A DNA stretch of 15,005 nucleotides from JABFXC01 sp035551575 (GCA_035551575.1 DASZNJ010000170.1:1-15005); one strand, 5' to 3'. Positions 1-8,162 are shown, counted from the stretch's first letter. Notes: generated by a model from the sequence alone, not told the origin. Numbers and translations are program-made.

Positions 1-6
1 CCGCCC

Positions 7-690
7 CTAACGTTCGGTCGCATCGGTGGTCGTCCCGAAGTGTCCGCTATCGACATCGCTGGTCTCCTCGCGCCACGACGGCTGCGCGATCAGCGAGATG
101 ATCGCGCCCGCCAGCTCGTCGCGCCCCTCGCCGGTGATCGCGCTGAAGGGAATGATCTGCGACTCGTCCATCCCGATCAAGCGACCGATCTCACGCACCC
201 GCTTGCCGACCCCGCCCTTCGGCAGCTTGTCGATCTTCGTCGCGGCGATGATCGTCGGCAATCCGAGCTCGCCGAGAAAGCCGAGCATCTGCTCGTCGTC
301 TGCGGTCGGGTCGTGGCGCGCGTCGAGCAATTGAACGATCCCGCGCACGCCGGGGCTCCTCGTGAGGAATCCCTCGATCAGCGGCCGCCACTCGGAGCGC
401 CGCTCCTTCGAGATCCGCGCGTAGCCGTAGCCCGGCAGGTCGACGAGGACGAAGTCCTCGTTCACCCGGAAGAAGTGGATCTCCCGCGTCCGTCCCGGCG
501 TGTTGCTCACGCGCGCGAGCTTTTTTCGCCGGACGAGCTTGTTGATCAGCGATGACTTCCCGACGTTCGAACGGCCGCCGAAGGCAACCTCGGGAAGGGC
601 GTGCGTCGGCCGCCATCCCGTATCGGAGGCCATCGGGCCCAGGTACTCGATGTCGCGGATGACCAGCGGATCCTTCGACGCCTCGCTCAT
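7..690 (-). CDS. engB: Ribosome biogenesis GTPase EngB (YihA/YsxC)
   Basis: 227-residue TRAFAC-class GTPase that in studied bacteria assists late assembly of the 50S ribosomal subunit in the cytoplasm. Motifs seen: G1 GGRSNVGKS at residues 38-46, the NTPGRTR switch segment at 63-69, G3 DLPGYG at 84-89, G4 TKID at 151-154 and G5 SAITGEG at 183-189. These are the family's diagnostic motifs and the length is normal, with a short polar tail after about residue 207. The ATG start at 690 shares its A with the lon TGA stop (TGATG), and there is no clear Shine-Dalgarno, so translation is probably coupled to lon. It is the last visible gene of the tig-clpP-clpX-lon-engB set; lon-ysxC adjacency is also known in Bacillus. 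The stop is TAG, six bases from the window edge. Identification is near certain; coupling is inferred. Confidence 0.96.
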   Translation of the reverse strand: MSEASKDPLVIRDIEYLGPMASDTGWRPTHALPEVAFGGRSNVGKSSLINKLVRRKKLARVSNTPGRTREIHFFRVNEDFVLVDLPGYGYARISKERRSEWRPLIEGFLTRSPGVRGIVQLLDARHDPTADDEQMLGFLGELGLPTIIAATKIDKLPKGGVGKRVREIGRLIGMDESQIIPFSAITGEGRDELAGAIISLIAQPSWREETSDVDSGHFGTTTDATER

Positions 691-3113
691 CAGTGGGCCG
701 TCGCGCTGGCGGCGTCGCGGGCCGCGGTCGGCTGCACCCGGAGGGCGAGCGACACGACCTCGTCCATCGTCTTCACCGGATGGAAGACGACGGAATCGCG
801 CACCTCCACCGGCAGCTCCTCGACGTCGCGTGCGTTTCCCTGCGGGATGATGATGTGCCGGATCCCGTGCCGGTGCGCCGCGACCGCCTTCTCCTTGAGG
901 CCGCCGATCGCCAGGACGCGTCCGCGCAGCGTCACCTCCCCGGTCATCGCCACGTCTCCCCGCACCGGGATCCCGGTCAGGGCGCTCGACACCGCGGTCG
1001 CGATCGCGATTCCCGCCGACGGGCCGTCCTTCGGCGTCGCCCCCGCCGGGATGTGGACGTGGATGTCGCGGGTGCGGTGAAACTCGCGGTCGATGCCTAA
1101 CGCTCCGGCGCGAGACCGGACGTAGCTCATCGCCGCGCTCGCCGATTCCTTCATGACGTCGCCGAGCGTGCCGGTGAGCGCGAGCTTACCGCGCCCGGGA
1201 AGCACCGATACCTCGATCTCGAGCGTCTCCCCGCCGACCGTGGTATAGGCGAGCCCGCAGGCGACCCCGACCTTGTCGTCGAGCGAGCTGTCGTCGTCGT
1301 CGAAGGGGGCGACCCCGAGAAGCCCGTGGAGGTCGGCCGCCGTCACCGTGAGGCGGGTCGGCGGCGCGTCCATCGGCCGCGTCGTCGCCTGCTCCGCTTC
1401 ACGCCGCGCCAGCTTGCGGGCCAGCCTCGCGATTCGCCGTTCGAGCTCCCGGACCCCCGCCTCCCGAGTGTAGCCGCGAAGCACGCCGAGCAGCGCGTCC
1501 TCGTCGATCGTGACGCGTGCCGGGTCGATCCCGTTCCGCTCGAGCTGGCGCGGGACGAGGAAGCGCCGCGCGATCGCCAGCTTCTCCTGGTCGAGGTAGC
1601 CAGGGAGGCGGATGATCTCCATCCGGTCGCGCAGCGGCTCGGGAATGCCGGCCAGGCTGTTCGCGGTCGTCACGAAGAGCACCTGGGAGAGGTCGTAGTC
1701 GACCTCGAGGAAATGGTCGTTGAAGGCGCGGTTCTGCTCGGGGTCGAGCACCTCGAGGAGCGCCGCCGCCGGGTCGCCGCGATAGTCGTTCCCGAGCTTG
1801 TCGATCTCGTCGAGAAGGATCACGGGGTTGACGACGCCGGCGCGGCGCATCGCCTGGACGACACGTCCCGGCATCGCCCCGATGTAGGTCCGGCGGTGTC
1901 CGCGGATCTCGGCCTCGTCGCGGACCCCGCCCAGCGACATCCGGGCGAAGCTCCGGCCGAGCGCCCTGGCGATCGACCTGCCTAACGACGTCTTGCCGAC
2001 GCCCGGCGGCCCGACCAGGCAGAGGATCGGCGCTTCCGGCTTCTCGACCAGCGCGAGCACGGCGATGTAGTCGAGGATCCTCTCCTTCACGTCCTCGAGC
2101 CCATGATGGTCGGAGTCGAGCGCCGCCTTCGCCTTCGCGACGTCGGGGTGCTCGTCGGTCCGCTCGGTCCAGGGCAGGGCGACCACCCAGTCGAGGAAGC
2201 CGCGGGCGACCGTCGATTCCGGTGACATCGCCGACATCTTCCGCAGCCGCCGCAGCTCGCGCATCGCGCGCGCGCGGACCGCGTCGGGGAGGGGCTTGGC
2301 CGCGAGCTGGGTCTCGAGCTCGGCGAGGTCGTCGCCGTCCTCCTGCCCCAGCTCGCGGTGGATCGCCTTCAACTGCTCCTGGAGGTAGAACTCGCGCTGG
2401 TTGCGGAAGAGCGTCCCGCGCACGTCGTCGTCGATCTTGCGCTCGAGGCGGAGCAGCTCGATCTCGCCCGTCAGCGTGGCGACGAGGCGGCGCAGCAGCA
2501 GATCGAAGCTGTCGATCTCGAGCAGCTCCTGCCTCCGCTCGGTGGCGATCGTCAGGTGTGCGGCGATCCCGTAGGCGCGCTGCGGCGCGCTCGGCGCGCC
2601 CTGGACCATCGCCGTCACCTCGGCGGGAAGGCGCCGGTGCAGGGCGACGTACTCCTCGAACAGCTCGAGCGCCGACCGCCCCTGCGCGTCCTCGCTGCCG
2701 CTGTCCCCCGCGGCGGATTCTCCGGCCTGCACCGCGAGCGGAGCGGGCGCGGCGACGGCGCGGAGATGTCCCGCCGCCGGGGCGTACCGGCTCACGCGCG
2801 CCCGGGCGATCCCTTCGACGAGGACCTTCGCCGTGCCGTTAGGCAGGCGGTTGAACTGCAGGACCCGGCCGACGACGCCGGTCCGGTGCAGGTCGGCCGC
2901 CGCCGGCTCCTCGACCTCGGCCGCGCGCTGGGCGACGAGCAGGATCCACCGATCGTCGGCGACCGCCGCTTCGAGCGCGGCCAGCGTCGCCGGCCGCCCG
3001 ACGAGCAGCGGGGTCACGACGTAGGGAAAGAGCACGAGATCCCGGAGCGGCAGCACCGGCAGCCGTTCGGGGATCTCGAAGTGTTCCGCGTCTCGGGTGT
3101 AAACCGGGGTCAT
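690..3113 (-). CDS. lon: ATP-dependent Lon protease (LonA type)
   Basis: 807-residue cytoplasmic AAA+ serine protease that degrades misfolded and regulatory proteins. The order is an N-terminal LON substrate-binding domain (about 15-215, starting near LPVLPLRDLVLFP), a helical linker, an AAA+ module with Walker A GPPGVGKTS (368-376) and Walker B VILLDEID (431-438), and a C-terminal protease domain. The catalytic dyad is Ser699 in DGPSAG and Lys742 in LKEKAVAAH, spaced 43 residues apart as in E. coli Lon (S679/K722). Length is usual for LonA. The N-domain has an Ala/Gly/Ser/Asp-rich stretch at about 117-147 that looks like a flexible insertion. The ATG at 3113 is preceded only by a weak GGG-rich stretch, not a good Shine-Dalgarno. 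It lies 54 bases after clpX and overlaps engB by one base. Three GCCTAACG-type octamers fall inside this gene, two of them supplying rare TTA leucine codons. Confidence 0.98.
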   Translation of the reverse strand: MTPVYTRDAEHFEIPERLPVLPLRDLVLFPYVVTPLLVGRPATLAALEAAVADDRWILLVAQRAAEVEEPAAADLHRTGVVGRVLQFNRLPNGTAKVLVEGIARARVSRYAPAAGHLRAVAAPAPLAVQAGESAAGDSGSEDAQGRSALELFEEYVALHRRLPAEVTAMVQGAPSAPQRAYGIAAHLTIATERRQELLEIDSFDLLLRRLVATLTGEIELLRLERKIDDDVRGTLFRNQREFYLQEQLKAIHRELGQEDGDDLAELETQLAAKPLPDAVRARAMRELRRLRKMSAMSPESTVARGFLDWVVALPWTERTDEHPDVAKAKAALDSDHHGLEDVKERILDYIAVLALVEKPEAPILCLVGPPGVGKTSLGRSIARALGRSFARMSLGGVRDEAEIRGHRRTYIGAMPGRVVQAMRRAGVVNPVILLDEIDKLGNDYRGDPAAALLEVLDPEQNRAFNDHFLEVDYDLSQVLFVTTANSLAGIPEPLRDRMEIIRLPGYLDQEKLAIARRFLVPRQLERNGIDPARVTIDEDALLGVLRGYTREAGVRELERRIARLARKLARREAEQATTRPMDAPPTRLTVTAADLHGLLGVAPFDDDDSSLDDKVGVACGLAYTTVGGETLEIEVSVLPGRGKLALTGTLGDVMKESASAAMSYVRSRAGALGIDREFHRTRDIHVHIPAGATPKDGPSAGIAIATAVSSALTGIPVRGDVAMTGEVTLRGRVLAIGGLKEKAVAAHRHGIRHIIIPQGNARDVEELPVEVRDSVVFHPVKTMDEVVSLALRVQPTAARDAASATAH

Positions 3114-3140
3114 CCCGGGAATCTAACCCGCGCCGGCCTC

Positions 3141-3158
3141 CCGCGCGCCGTCGCGCGG
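3141..3158 (-). other. Small GC stem-loop between clpX and lon
   Basis: CCGCGCG, four-base loop CCGT, then CGCGCGG: a perfect seven-base-pair stem in the 54-base gap between the clpX stop and the lon start. No T-run follows it on the minus strand, so it is not a classical intrinsic terminator. It may affect RNA processing or coupling between clpX and lon, or be chance in very GC-rich spacer. Confidence 0.4.
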
Positions 3159-3167
3159 CGAGCGGAG

Positions 3168-4445
3168 CTATGCTTCGCGCTTCTGCCGCTTCGGCGAGAT
3201 CTCGAGCAGCGGGAGCTGCTTGTTGAGCACCGTCGCCTCGGTCACGTGCACCTCGGTGACGTCCTCGCGGCTCGGCAGGTCGAACATGACGTCAGTGAGC
3301 ATCTCCTCGAGGATCGCGCGAAGGCCGCGGGCACCGGTCCCGCGCTTGAGCGCCTTCTGGGCGACCGCTCGGAGAGCGGCTTCGTCGAAGGAGAGCTTCG
3401 TGTTCTCGAGCTCGAAGAGCTTCGTGTACTGCTTGGTGAGCGCGTTCTTCGGCTCCTTGAGGATGCGCACCAGGGCATCCTCGTCGAGCGCCTGGAGGGC
3501 GACGGTCACCGGCAGCCGTCCCACCAGCTCCGGGATCAGGCCGTAGCGGAGCATGTCGTCCGGCTCGACCTCGACGAACGGGTTCTTCTTCAGATCCTGC
3601 TCGTCCATGCGCGGCGCGTCGCCCTTGCTCCCGGTCCCGCCGATGCTCGTGTTGCCGAAGCCGATCTGCTTCCGCCCCGTGCGCGCTTCTATGATCTTCT
3701 CCAGGCCGTCGAAGGCTCCCCCGCAGATGAACAGGATGTCCTTCGTGTTGATCTGGATGTATTCCTGCTGCGGGTGCTTGCGGCCACCCTGCGGCGGCAC
3801 CGAGGCGACGGTGCCCTCGAGGATCTTGAGGAGGGCCTGCTGCACGCCCTCGCCGCTGACGTCGCGGGTGATGCTCGGATTCTCGCTCTTCCGCGCGATC
3901 TTGTCGATCTCGTCGATGTAGACGATGCCGCGCTCGCACTCGGCGACGTTGAAGTCGCCGGCCTGGAGCAGCCGGACGAGGATGTTCTCGACGTCCTCAC
4001 CGACGTAGCCGGCTTCGGTCAGCGTCGTGGCGTCGGCGATGGTGAAGGGAACGTCGAGGATGCGCGCCAGCGTCTGGGCGAGCAGCGTCTTCCCCGTGCC
4101 GGTGGGCCCGATGAGGAGGATGTTCGACTTGTCGAGCTCCACGTCGTCGTCGCGGACCGACTGGACGTTGATGCGCTTGTAGTGGTTGTAGACGGCGACG
4201 GCGAGCGCCTTTTTCGCCTTTTCCTGCCCGATGACATACTGGTCGAGGACGTCCTTGATCTCCTGGGGAGACGGGACCTGCGTGATCGCTTCCGCGACCT
4301 CGCGCTCCTCGTCTTCAGCGAGGATCTCGTTGCAGAGCGCGATGCATTCGTTGCAGATGTACACGGACGGGCCCGAAATGAACTTCCGGACCGAATCCTT
4401 GGACTTTCCGCAGAACGAGCAGCGAAGGTGTTTGTCGTGCGACAT
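3168..4445 (-). CDS. clpX: ClpX, ATPase and specificity subunit of ClpXP
   Basis: 425-residue AAA+ unfoldase that recognises tagged proteins and threads them into ClpP. Motifs seen: zinc-binding domain with C9, C12, C31 and C34; Walker A GPTGTGKT (113-120); pore loop GYVG (146-149); Walker B IVYIDEID (174-181); RKH loop (222-224); ClpP-docking IGF loop (261-263); sensor-2 GARGLR (371-376). The reading frame stays open upstream to a GTG at 4496, but those 17 extra residues (Pro/Arg-rich) do not resemble ClpX. The ATG at 4445, giving MSHDKHLRCSFCG, matches the usual start just before the zinc finger. Neither start has a good Shine-Dalgarno. The segment after the IGF loop (265-290) is about ten residues longer than in E. 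coli ClpX, as recalled. It follows clpP by 151 bases that contain a strong inverted repeat. Confidence 0.98.
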   Translation of the reverse strand: MSHDKHLRCSFCGKSKDSVRKFISGPSVYICNECIALCNEILAEDEEREVAEAITQVPSPQEIKDVLDQYVIGQEKAKKALAVAVYNHYKRINVQSVRDDDVELDKSNILLIGPTGTGKTLLAQTLARILDVPFTIADATTLTEAGYVGEDVENILVRLLQAGDFNVAECERGIVYIDEIDKIARKSENPSITRDVSGEGVQQALLKILEGTVASVPPQGGRKHPQQEYIQINTKDILFICGGAFDGLEKIIEARTGRKQIGFGNTSIGGTGSKGDAPRMDEQDLKKNPFVEVEPDDMLRYGLIPELVGRLPVTVALQALDEDALVRILKEPKNALTKQYTKLFELENTKLSFDEAALRAVAQKALKRGTGARGLRAILEEMLTDVMFDLPSREDVTEVHVTEATVLNKQLPLLEISPKRQKREA

Positions 4446-4543
4446 GGCGCTCGGAAACGGGGGGACGCGGCGGGGCGCCGGCTGCGACGGCCCCACGAGA
4501 ACTAACAGACGCCGCCGAAGCGGTCAAGCAACATCGTATGGCG

Positions 4544-4574
4544 GCGGGCATCGTGAAATGTTTCACATGCCCGC
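4544..4574 (-). other. Strong inverted repeat in the clpP-clpX spacer
   Basis: On the plus strand the left arm is GCGGGCAT, C, GTGAAA and the right arm is TTTCAC, ATGCCCGC, separated by TG. This makes a 14-base-pair stem with one bulged C and a tiny apex. It starts 23 bases after the clpP stop on the transcribed strand and ends about 100 bases before the clpX ATG. No T-run follows on either side. It may be a transcript-stabilising or attenuating hairpin between clpP and clpX; the AT-rich core GTGAAATGTTTCAC could instead be an operator for a dimeric regulator. The repeat is seen directly; its role is unknown. Confidence 0.6.
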
Positions 4575-4596
4575 GCACCATTGACAATCTGATGCC

Positions 4597-5232
4597 TTAC
4601 TTCGCCACGGCCGGCAACGGCTCCGCCGGGATCTCCCCCCGATGGGTGATGACCTGGTCGATCAGCCCGTACGCAACTGCCTCGGGCGCGCTCATGAACT
4701 TGTCGCGCACGATGTCCCGCTCGATCTGGTCCACGGGCTGGCCGGTGTGCTTCGACATCAGCTCGTTCATCTGGTGGCGAAGGTAAAGGATCTCCTTCGC
4801 CTGGATCTCGATGTCGGCCGCCGTTCCCTGCGCCCCGCCTGACGGCTGGTGAATCATGATCCGCGAGTGCGGCAGCGCCAGCCGCTTCCCCTTGCGCCCG
4901 GCCGCGAGGAGGAACGCGCCCATGCTCGCCGCGAGCCCCATGCAGATCGTGTTCACCGGACTCTTCAGGAACTGCATCGTGTCGTAGATCGCCAGCCCGG
5001 CCGAGACGCTGCCACCCGGGGAGTTGATGTACAGGTGGATGTCCCGGTCGGGGTTGTCCGCCTGGAGGTAGAGCAGCTGGGCGATGATGATGTTCGCGAC
5101 GTCGTCGTTGATCGGCGTCCCGAGGAAGATGATGCGGTCCATGAGGAGCCGCGAGAAGATGTCGTACGTCCGCTCGCCACGGCTCGAGCGCTCGATCACA
5201 TACGGCGGATAGATCGTTGCCATTTCGTTCAT
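4597..5232 (-). CDS. clpP: ClpP, proteolytic subunit of ClpXP
   Basis: 211-residue serine peptidase of family S14, forming the double-ring chamber that degrades proteins fed by ClpX. The catalytic triad is visible as Ser103 (GLAASMGAFLL), His128 (RIMIHQPSGG) and Asp177 (ERDIVRDKF), with the same spacing as E. coli ClpP. YINSPGGSVSAGLAIYDTM (68-86) is the typical substrate-binding strand region. The ATG at 5232 has AGGG just upstream but very close. A second ATG three codons later (MATIYPPYVIE) has roomier spacing from the same AGGG, so the true start may be at 5223. It follows tig by 44 bases and precedes clpX, the standard tig-clpP-clpX order. Stop codon is TAA. Confidence 0.98.
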   Translation of the reverse strand: MNEMATIYPPYVIERSSRGERTYDIFSRLLMDRIIFLGTPINDDVANIIIAQLLYLQADNPDRDIHLYINSPGGSVSAGLAIYDTMQFLKSPVNTICMGLAASMGAFLLAAGRKGKRLALPHSRIMIHQPSGGAQGTAADIEIQAKEILYLRHQMNELMSKHTGQPVDQIERDIVRDKFMSAPEAVAYGLIDQVITHRGEIPAEPLPAVAK

Positions 5233-5276
5233 CGTCCCTGTGGTGGTTCGTTGCGTTGACCGTCAGGCGGTGCGGT

Positions 5277-6515
5277 CTACTCGACGGTGTTCCGTTCCTT
5301 CAACCAGGTGAAGACCTTCTCCTCGGTGATGCTCCGCTCGATCTCACGGAGGCGTCCGGCCTTCTGCAGCGACGCATAGACCTCGGAGGGGTTCGAGCCG
5401 CGCTTCGACGCGACCTCGGCGACGCGGTCGTCGATGTCCGCCTCGGTGGCGGTCAACCCTTCGCGCTCGGCGATCGCTTCGATGACGAGATCGCGGCGCA
5501 CCTGGCGCTCGGCCACCGGCCGGAACTCCTGCGCGAAGCGCGGGCGCTCCTCCTCGGGGACCTGGAACTGCTTCAGGTACGCGTCGCTCAGCTCGGACAC
5601 CCAGCCCTCCGGCACGTCGAACGGGTTGGCCGAGATCACCTCGTCGAGCAGCTGCTGGCGGAGCTGCGATTCCGCGTCGCGCTGCGCATGCGACTCGAGA
5701 TCGCTCTTCACCGCGGCCTTCAGCGCGTCGAGCGAATCGAAGTCGCCCACGTCGCGCGCGAAGGCATCATCGAGGGCCGGCAGCGACTTCCGCTTCACGT
5801 CGAGGAGCTGCACCCGCACGGGCTTCGTCTTGCCGCGCTGTGCTTCGTCGGGGAAGTCATCCGGCCACTTCACGGGCCGCTCGATCGTCTGTCCCGGCTT
5901 CGCCTCGAGGATCAGCTCCTCGATCGCGGGGATCGCCTGGCCCTCGCCGATGACGAGCCGATACTCCTTGCCCTCGCTCATCGCTCCGCCCTCTTCGGCG
6001 GTCGCCAGGTTCACCGTCACCTGGTCGCCGGGCATCGGCTTCTCCTCGACCGGCGCCCAGGTCGCGCGCTGGTCGCGGAGGGCATCGAGCTGCTCCTGCA
6101 GCTGCGCATCGCCGACCTGCTGCTCCGGGCGCTTGACGCGGAACCCGCTCGTGCGATCGAGCTTCACCTCGGGGCGAACCTCGACGTGCAGCTCGAAGGT
6201 GAGCGGCTTCCCTTCATGGAAGTGGAGGTCGTGGACGTGCGGCTGCGACGCCGGCTGCAGCTTCTCGCGCTCCATCACTTCCTTGAACGCGTCCTGCACG
6301 AGCGTCTCGAGCGCGGCCTGGCGGATCGCCTCTCCGAACTTCTTGCGGACGATCGCCGCCGGGGCCTTGCCAGGGCGGAACCCGGGGAGGCGTGCCTGCG
6401 TGGCGTACTTGCGCGCCGCCTTGTCCTCGGCGTCGCGAACGGTTTCGACGGGGACGGACACTTCGAGCAGGCGCTCGAGTCCCTCGCTCTTCTTGGTCGT
6501 GATCTGGATTTCCAT
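5277..6515 (-). CDS. tig: Trigger factor, ribosome-associated chaperone
   Basis: 412-residue chaperone that docks at the ribosome tunnel exit and shields nascent chains. Visible parts: N-terminal ribosome-binding domain with signature GFRPGKAP at residues 45-52, a middle FKBP-like domain at about 160-245, and a long helical C-terminal substrate-binding domain ending in KERNTVE. The ATG at 6515 (MEIQITTKKSEGLERLLEVSVP) fits the family. The frame is open upstream to a GTG at 6554, but those 13 residues (MGGAPCVRQSPSA) look non-coding. No clear Shine-Dalgarno precedes the ATG. In the docking loop the third residue of the usual FRK motif is Pro. The FKBP-like domain reads IPAIEELI where active prolyl isomerases have IPGFE-type sequence, so isomerase activity may be weak or lost (inference). 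It is the first gene of the proteostasis cluster. Confidence 0.96.
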   Translation of the reverse strand: MEIQITTKKSEGLERLLEVSVPVETVRDAEDKAARKYATQARLPGFRPGKAPAAIVRKKFGEAIRQAALETLVQDAFKEVMEREKLQPASQPHVHDLHFHEGKPLTFELHVEVRPEVKLDRTSGFRVKRPEQQVGDAQLQEQLDALRDQRATWAPVEEKPMPGDQVTVNLATAEEGGAMSEGKEYRLVIGEGQAIPAIEELILEAKPGQTIERPVKWPDDFPDEAQRGKTKPVRVQLLDVKRKSLPALDDAFARDVGDFDSLDALKAAVKSDLESHAQRDAESQLRQQLLDEVISANPFDVPEGWVSELSDAYLKQFQVPEEERPRFAQEFRPVAERQVRRDLVIEAIAEREGLTATEADIDDRVAEVASKRGSNPSEVYASLQKAGRLREIERSITEEKVFTWLKERNTVE

Positions 6516-6562
6516 GGCACTCGGAGATTGTCGTACGCAGGGCGCTCCGCCCACTGCCTCTA

Positions 6563-6568
6563 AAGATA
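6563..6568 (-). promoter_or_regulatory. Possible -10 box for tig
   Basis: The minus strand reads TATCTT about 48 bases upstream of the tig ATG, in the only AT-rich patch of the crtI-tig spacer. It matches TATAAT at four of six positions, but no convincing -35 hexamer lies 16-18 bases upstream. A promoter for the tig-clpP-clpX set is expected here; this exact site is a guess. Confidence 0.25.
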
Positions 6569-6623
6569 ACCCGGGGGTGGAGGCGGGGGAGGCGAGAAGA
6601 ACGCGGTCGGGCCACTGGGCGAA

Positions 6624-6660
6624 GGGTCCGGGGCGCCGCCCCCGGGGGGGGCGAGGACCC
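6624..6660 (-). terminator. Composite GC hairpin after crtI, possible terminator
   Basis: In the 174-base spacer between the crtI stop (6690) and tig start (6515), outer arms GGGTCC (6624-6629) and GGACCC (6655-6660) enclose an inner stem GGGGC-GCC-GCCCC (6630-6642) next to a G-run. On the minus strand it lies about 30 bases after crtI, where the carotenoid transcript would be expected to end. There is no U-tract, so intrinsic termination is doubtful. It may be a processing or Rho-assisted site, or an insulating structure. Confidence 0.35.
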
Positions 6661-6689
6661 GTGTCAGCGCAGCAACCAACGGCGCAGCG

Positions 6690-8162
6690 TCAGATCGTCG
6701 CCGCGACGAGGTCGGCGACGATCTTCCCCGAGCTGATCACCCCCGGCAGCCCGGCGCCCGGGTGCGTCCCCGCCCCCGCGAAGTACAGGTTGGGGACGTC
6801 CTCGCTCCGGTTGTGCGGCCGGAACCACGCCGATTGCGTCAGCACCGGCTCGACGCTGAACGCGCTGCCGAGGTGCGCGCCTAACGTGTCGCGGAAATAG
6901 CGCGGGTCGATCGCGCGCTCGGTGACGATCTCGCGCGAGAGCCCGGGCAGGTAGCGATCCTCGAGATACCGGACGATCGCGTCGCGGTACGGCCGGGCCG
7001 CTGCCGCCCAGTCGGTCGGCGAGCGGAGGTTCGGCACCGGCGCCAGCGCGTAGAACGCGTCGCACCCGTCGGGGGCGAGCGACGGGTCGGTGGCCGTGGG
7101 CCGGTGGAGGTAGAGCGAAAAGTCGCGCGACAGCGGCCGCCCGCGAAAGATGTCGCTGAGCAGCGCCTCGTAGCGTGGCCCCATCAGGATCTCATGGTGC
7201 GCGACATCGTCATAACGGCGCTTCGTCCCGAAGTACAGCACGAAGAGAGACATCGAGTATCGCGTGCGGCGCCACCGCCGCGCACGGTTCCGGCGGAGCA
7301 CCGCCTGCGGCAGCAGGCGCGTGTAGGTCGTGGCGATGTCGGCGTTGCTGACCACGATGTCCGCCGCGAGCAGCTCGCCGTTGGCCAGCCGGACGCCGCT
7401 GGCGCGGCCGGTCTTGCCGTCGACGAGGATCTCCTCGACGCCAGCTCGCAAGCGGACCGATCCTCCCATGTCTTCGAGCAGGCGGACGAGCCCGCGCACG
7501 AGGGCGCCCGTTCCTCCCATCGCGAACCAGACGCCCCACCTCCGCTCGAGGGCGTGGATCATCGCGTAGACGGAGGTCGTGTCGAAGGGATTGCCGCCGA
7601 TGAGGAGCGGGTGAAACCCGAATACCTGGCGCAGTCGCGAGTCCCGGATGTTCCGCTCGACCATCCGCGCGACCGGCCGGTCGGCGCGCAGCCGGACGAG
7701 CTCCGGGAGGACTCGCAGCATGTCGCGAATTCGCGTGAACGGCTTGTCGATCAGTGGGAAGCCGGCATCGAGGATCCGTTCGGCTTCCGCCGCGAACCGG
7801 CGATATCCGTGGACATCATCGGGGCTCCAGGCGGCGACCTGGCGCTCGACGTCGCGCCGGTCGCTTCCGTAGCTGAACACCGACCCGTCCTCGAACCTGA
7901 CATTGTAGTACGGATCGATCGGCGCCAGGTGGACATAGTCCGCCGTCCGATGCCCGCCGAGCGCGAACAGCTCGTCGATCAGCGCCGGCGCCGTTATGAT
8001 CGTCGGCCCGGCGTCGAAGGTGAATCCATCCTGCTCGAACACGTACGCGCGCCCACCCGGCTTGTCGAGCCGCTCGAGCACCGTCACGTCGTGGCCGGCA
8101 GCGCGAAGGCGGATCGCCGCCGCGAGCCCGCCGAATCCACTGCCGATGACCAGCACGCGCAT
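6690..8162 (-). CDS. crtI: Phytoene desaturase family FAD oxidoreductase (CrtI-like)
   Basis: 490-residue FAD-dependent carotene desaturase of the bacterial CrtI family, which introduces double bases into phytoene, usually up to lycopene. The N-terminal Rossmann motif GSGFGG is at residues 7-12, with Glu30 at the expected ribose-binding position and the family's DKPGGRAYVFEQDGFTFDAGPT region after it. The C-terminal signature NLYFAGAGTHPGAGLPGVISSGKI begins at 458 and is typical of bacterial phytoene dehydrogenases. Length is normal. The ATG at 8162 lies four bases after the stop of the cruF-like gene, so the two are almost certainly co-transcribed. It is the last gene of the crtB-cruF-crtI operon. 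The related enzymes CrtD (3,4-desaturase) and CrtN share this fold, so the exact reaction is inferred from the neighbouring phytoene synthase. One rare TTA leucine codon lies in a GCCTAACG octamer at 6879-6886. Confidence 0.9.
   Translation of the reverse strand: MRVLVIGSGFGGLAAAIRLRAAGHDVTVLERLDKPGGRAYVFEQDGFTFDAGPTIITAPALIDELFALGGHRTADYVHLAPIDPYYNVRFEDGSVFSYGSDRRDVERQVAAWSPDDVHGYRRFAAEAERILDAGFPLIDKPFTRIRDMLRVLPELVRLRADRPVARMVERNIRDSRLRQVFGFHPLLIGGNPFDTTSVYAMIHALERRWGVWFAMGGTGALVRGLVRLLEDMGGSVRLRAGVEEILVDGKTGRASGVRLANGELLAADIVVSNADIATTYTRLLPQAVLRRNRARRWRRTRYSMSLFVLYFGTKRRYDDVAHHEILMGPRYEALLSDIFRGRPLSRDFSLYLHRPTATDPSLAPDGCDAFYALAPVPNLRSPTDWAAAARPYRDAIVRYLEDRYLPGLSREIVTERAIDPRYFRDTLGAHLGSAFSVEPVLTQSAWFRPHNRSEDVPNLYFAGAGTHPGAGLPGVISSGKIVADLVAATI

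Noticed and set aside
4446..4496. ClpX start at the upstream GTG
   Set aside because: The 17 added residues do not resemble ClpX, and the ATG at 4445 lies directly before the conserved zinc-binding region.
2358..4505. Long plus-strand open frame (about 715 codons) opposite lon and clpX
   Set aside because: It is an antisense shadow of well-identified genes, caused by high GC at third positions. Its protein is Arg/Leu/Asp-rich without any recognisable domain.
5258..5277. GACCG...CGGTC pair at the tig-clpP junction
   Set aside because: A five-base stem with a ten-base loop overlapping the tig stop is too weak in GC-rich DNA to call a regulatory element.
5217..6563. Long plus-strand open frame opposite tig
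   Set aside because: It lies entirely on the opposite strand of trigger factor, with biased composition and no motif. Tig is clearly the real gene.
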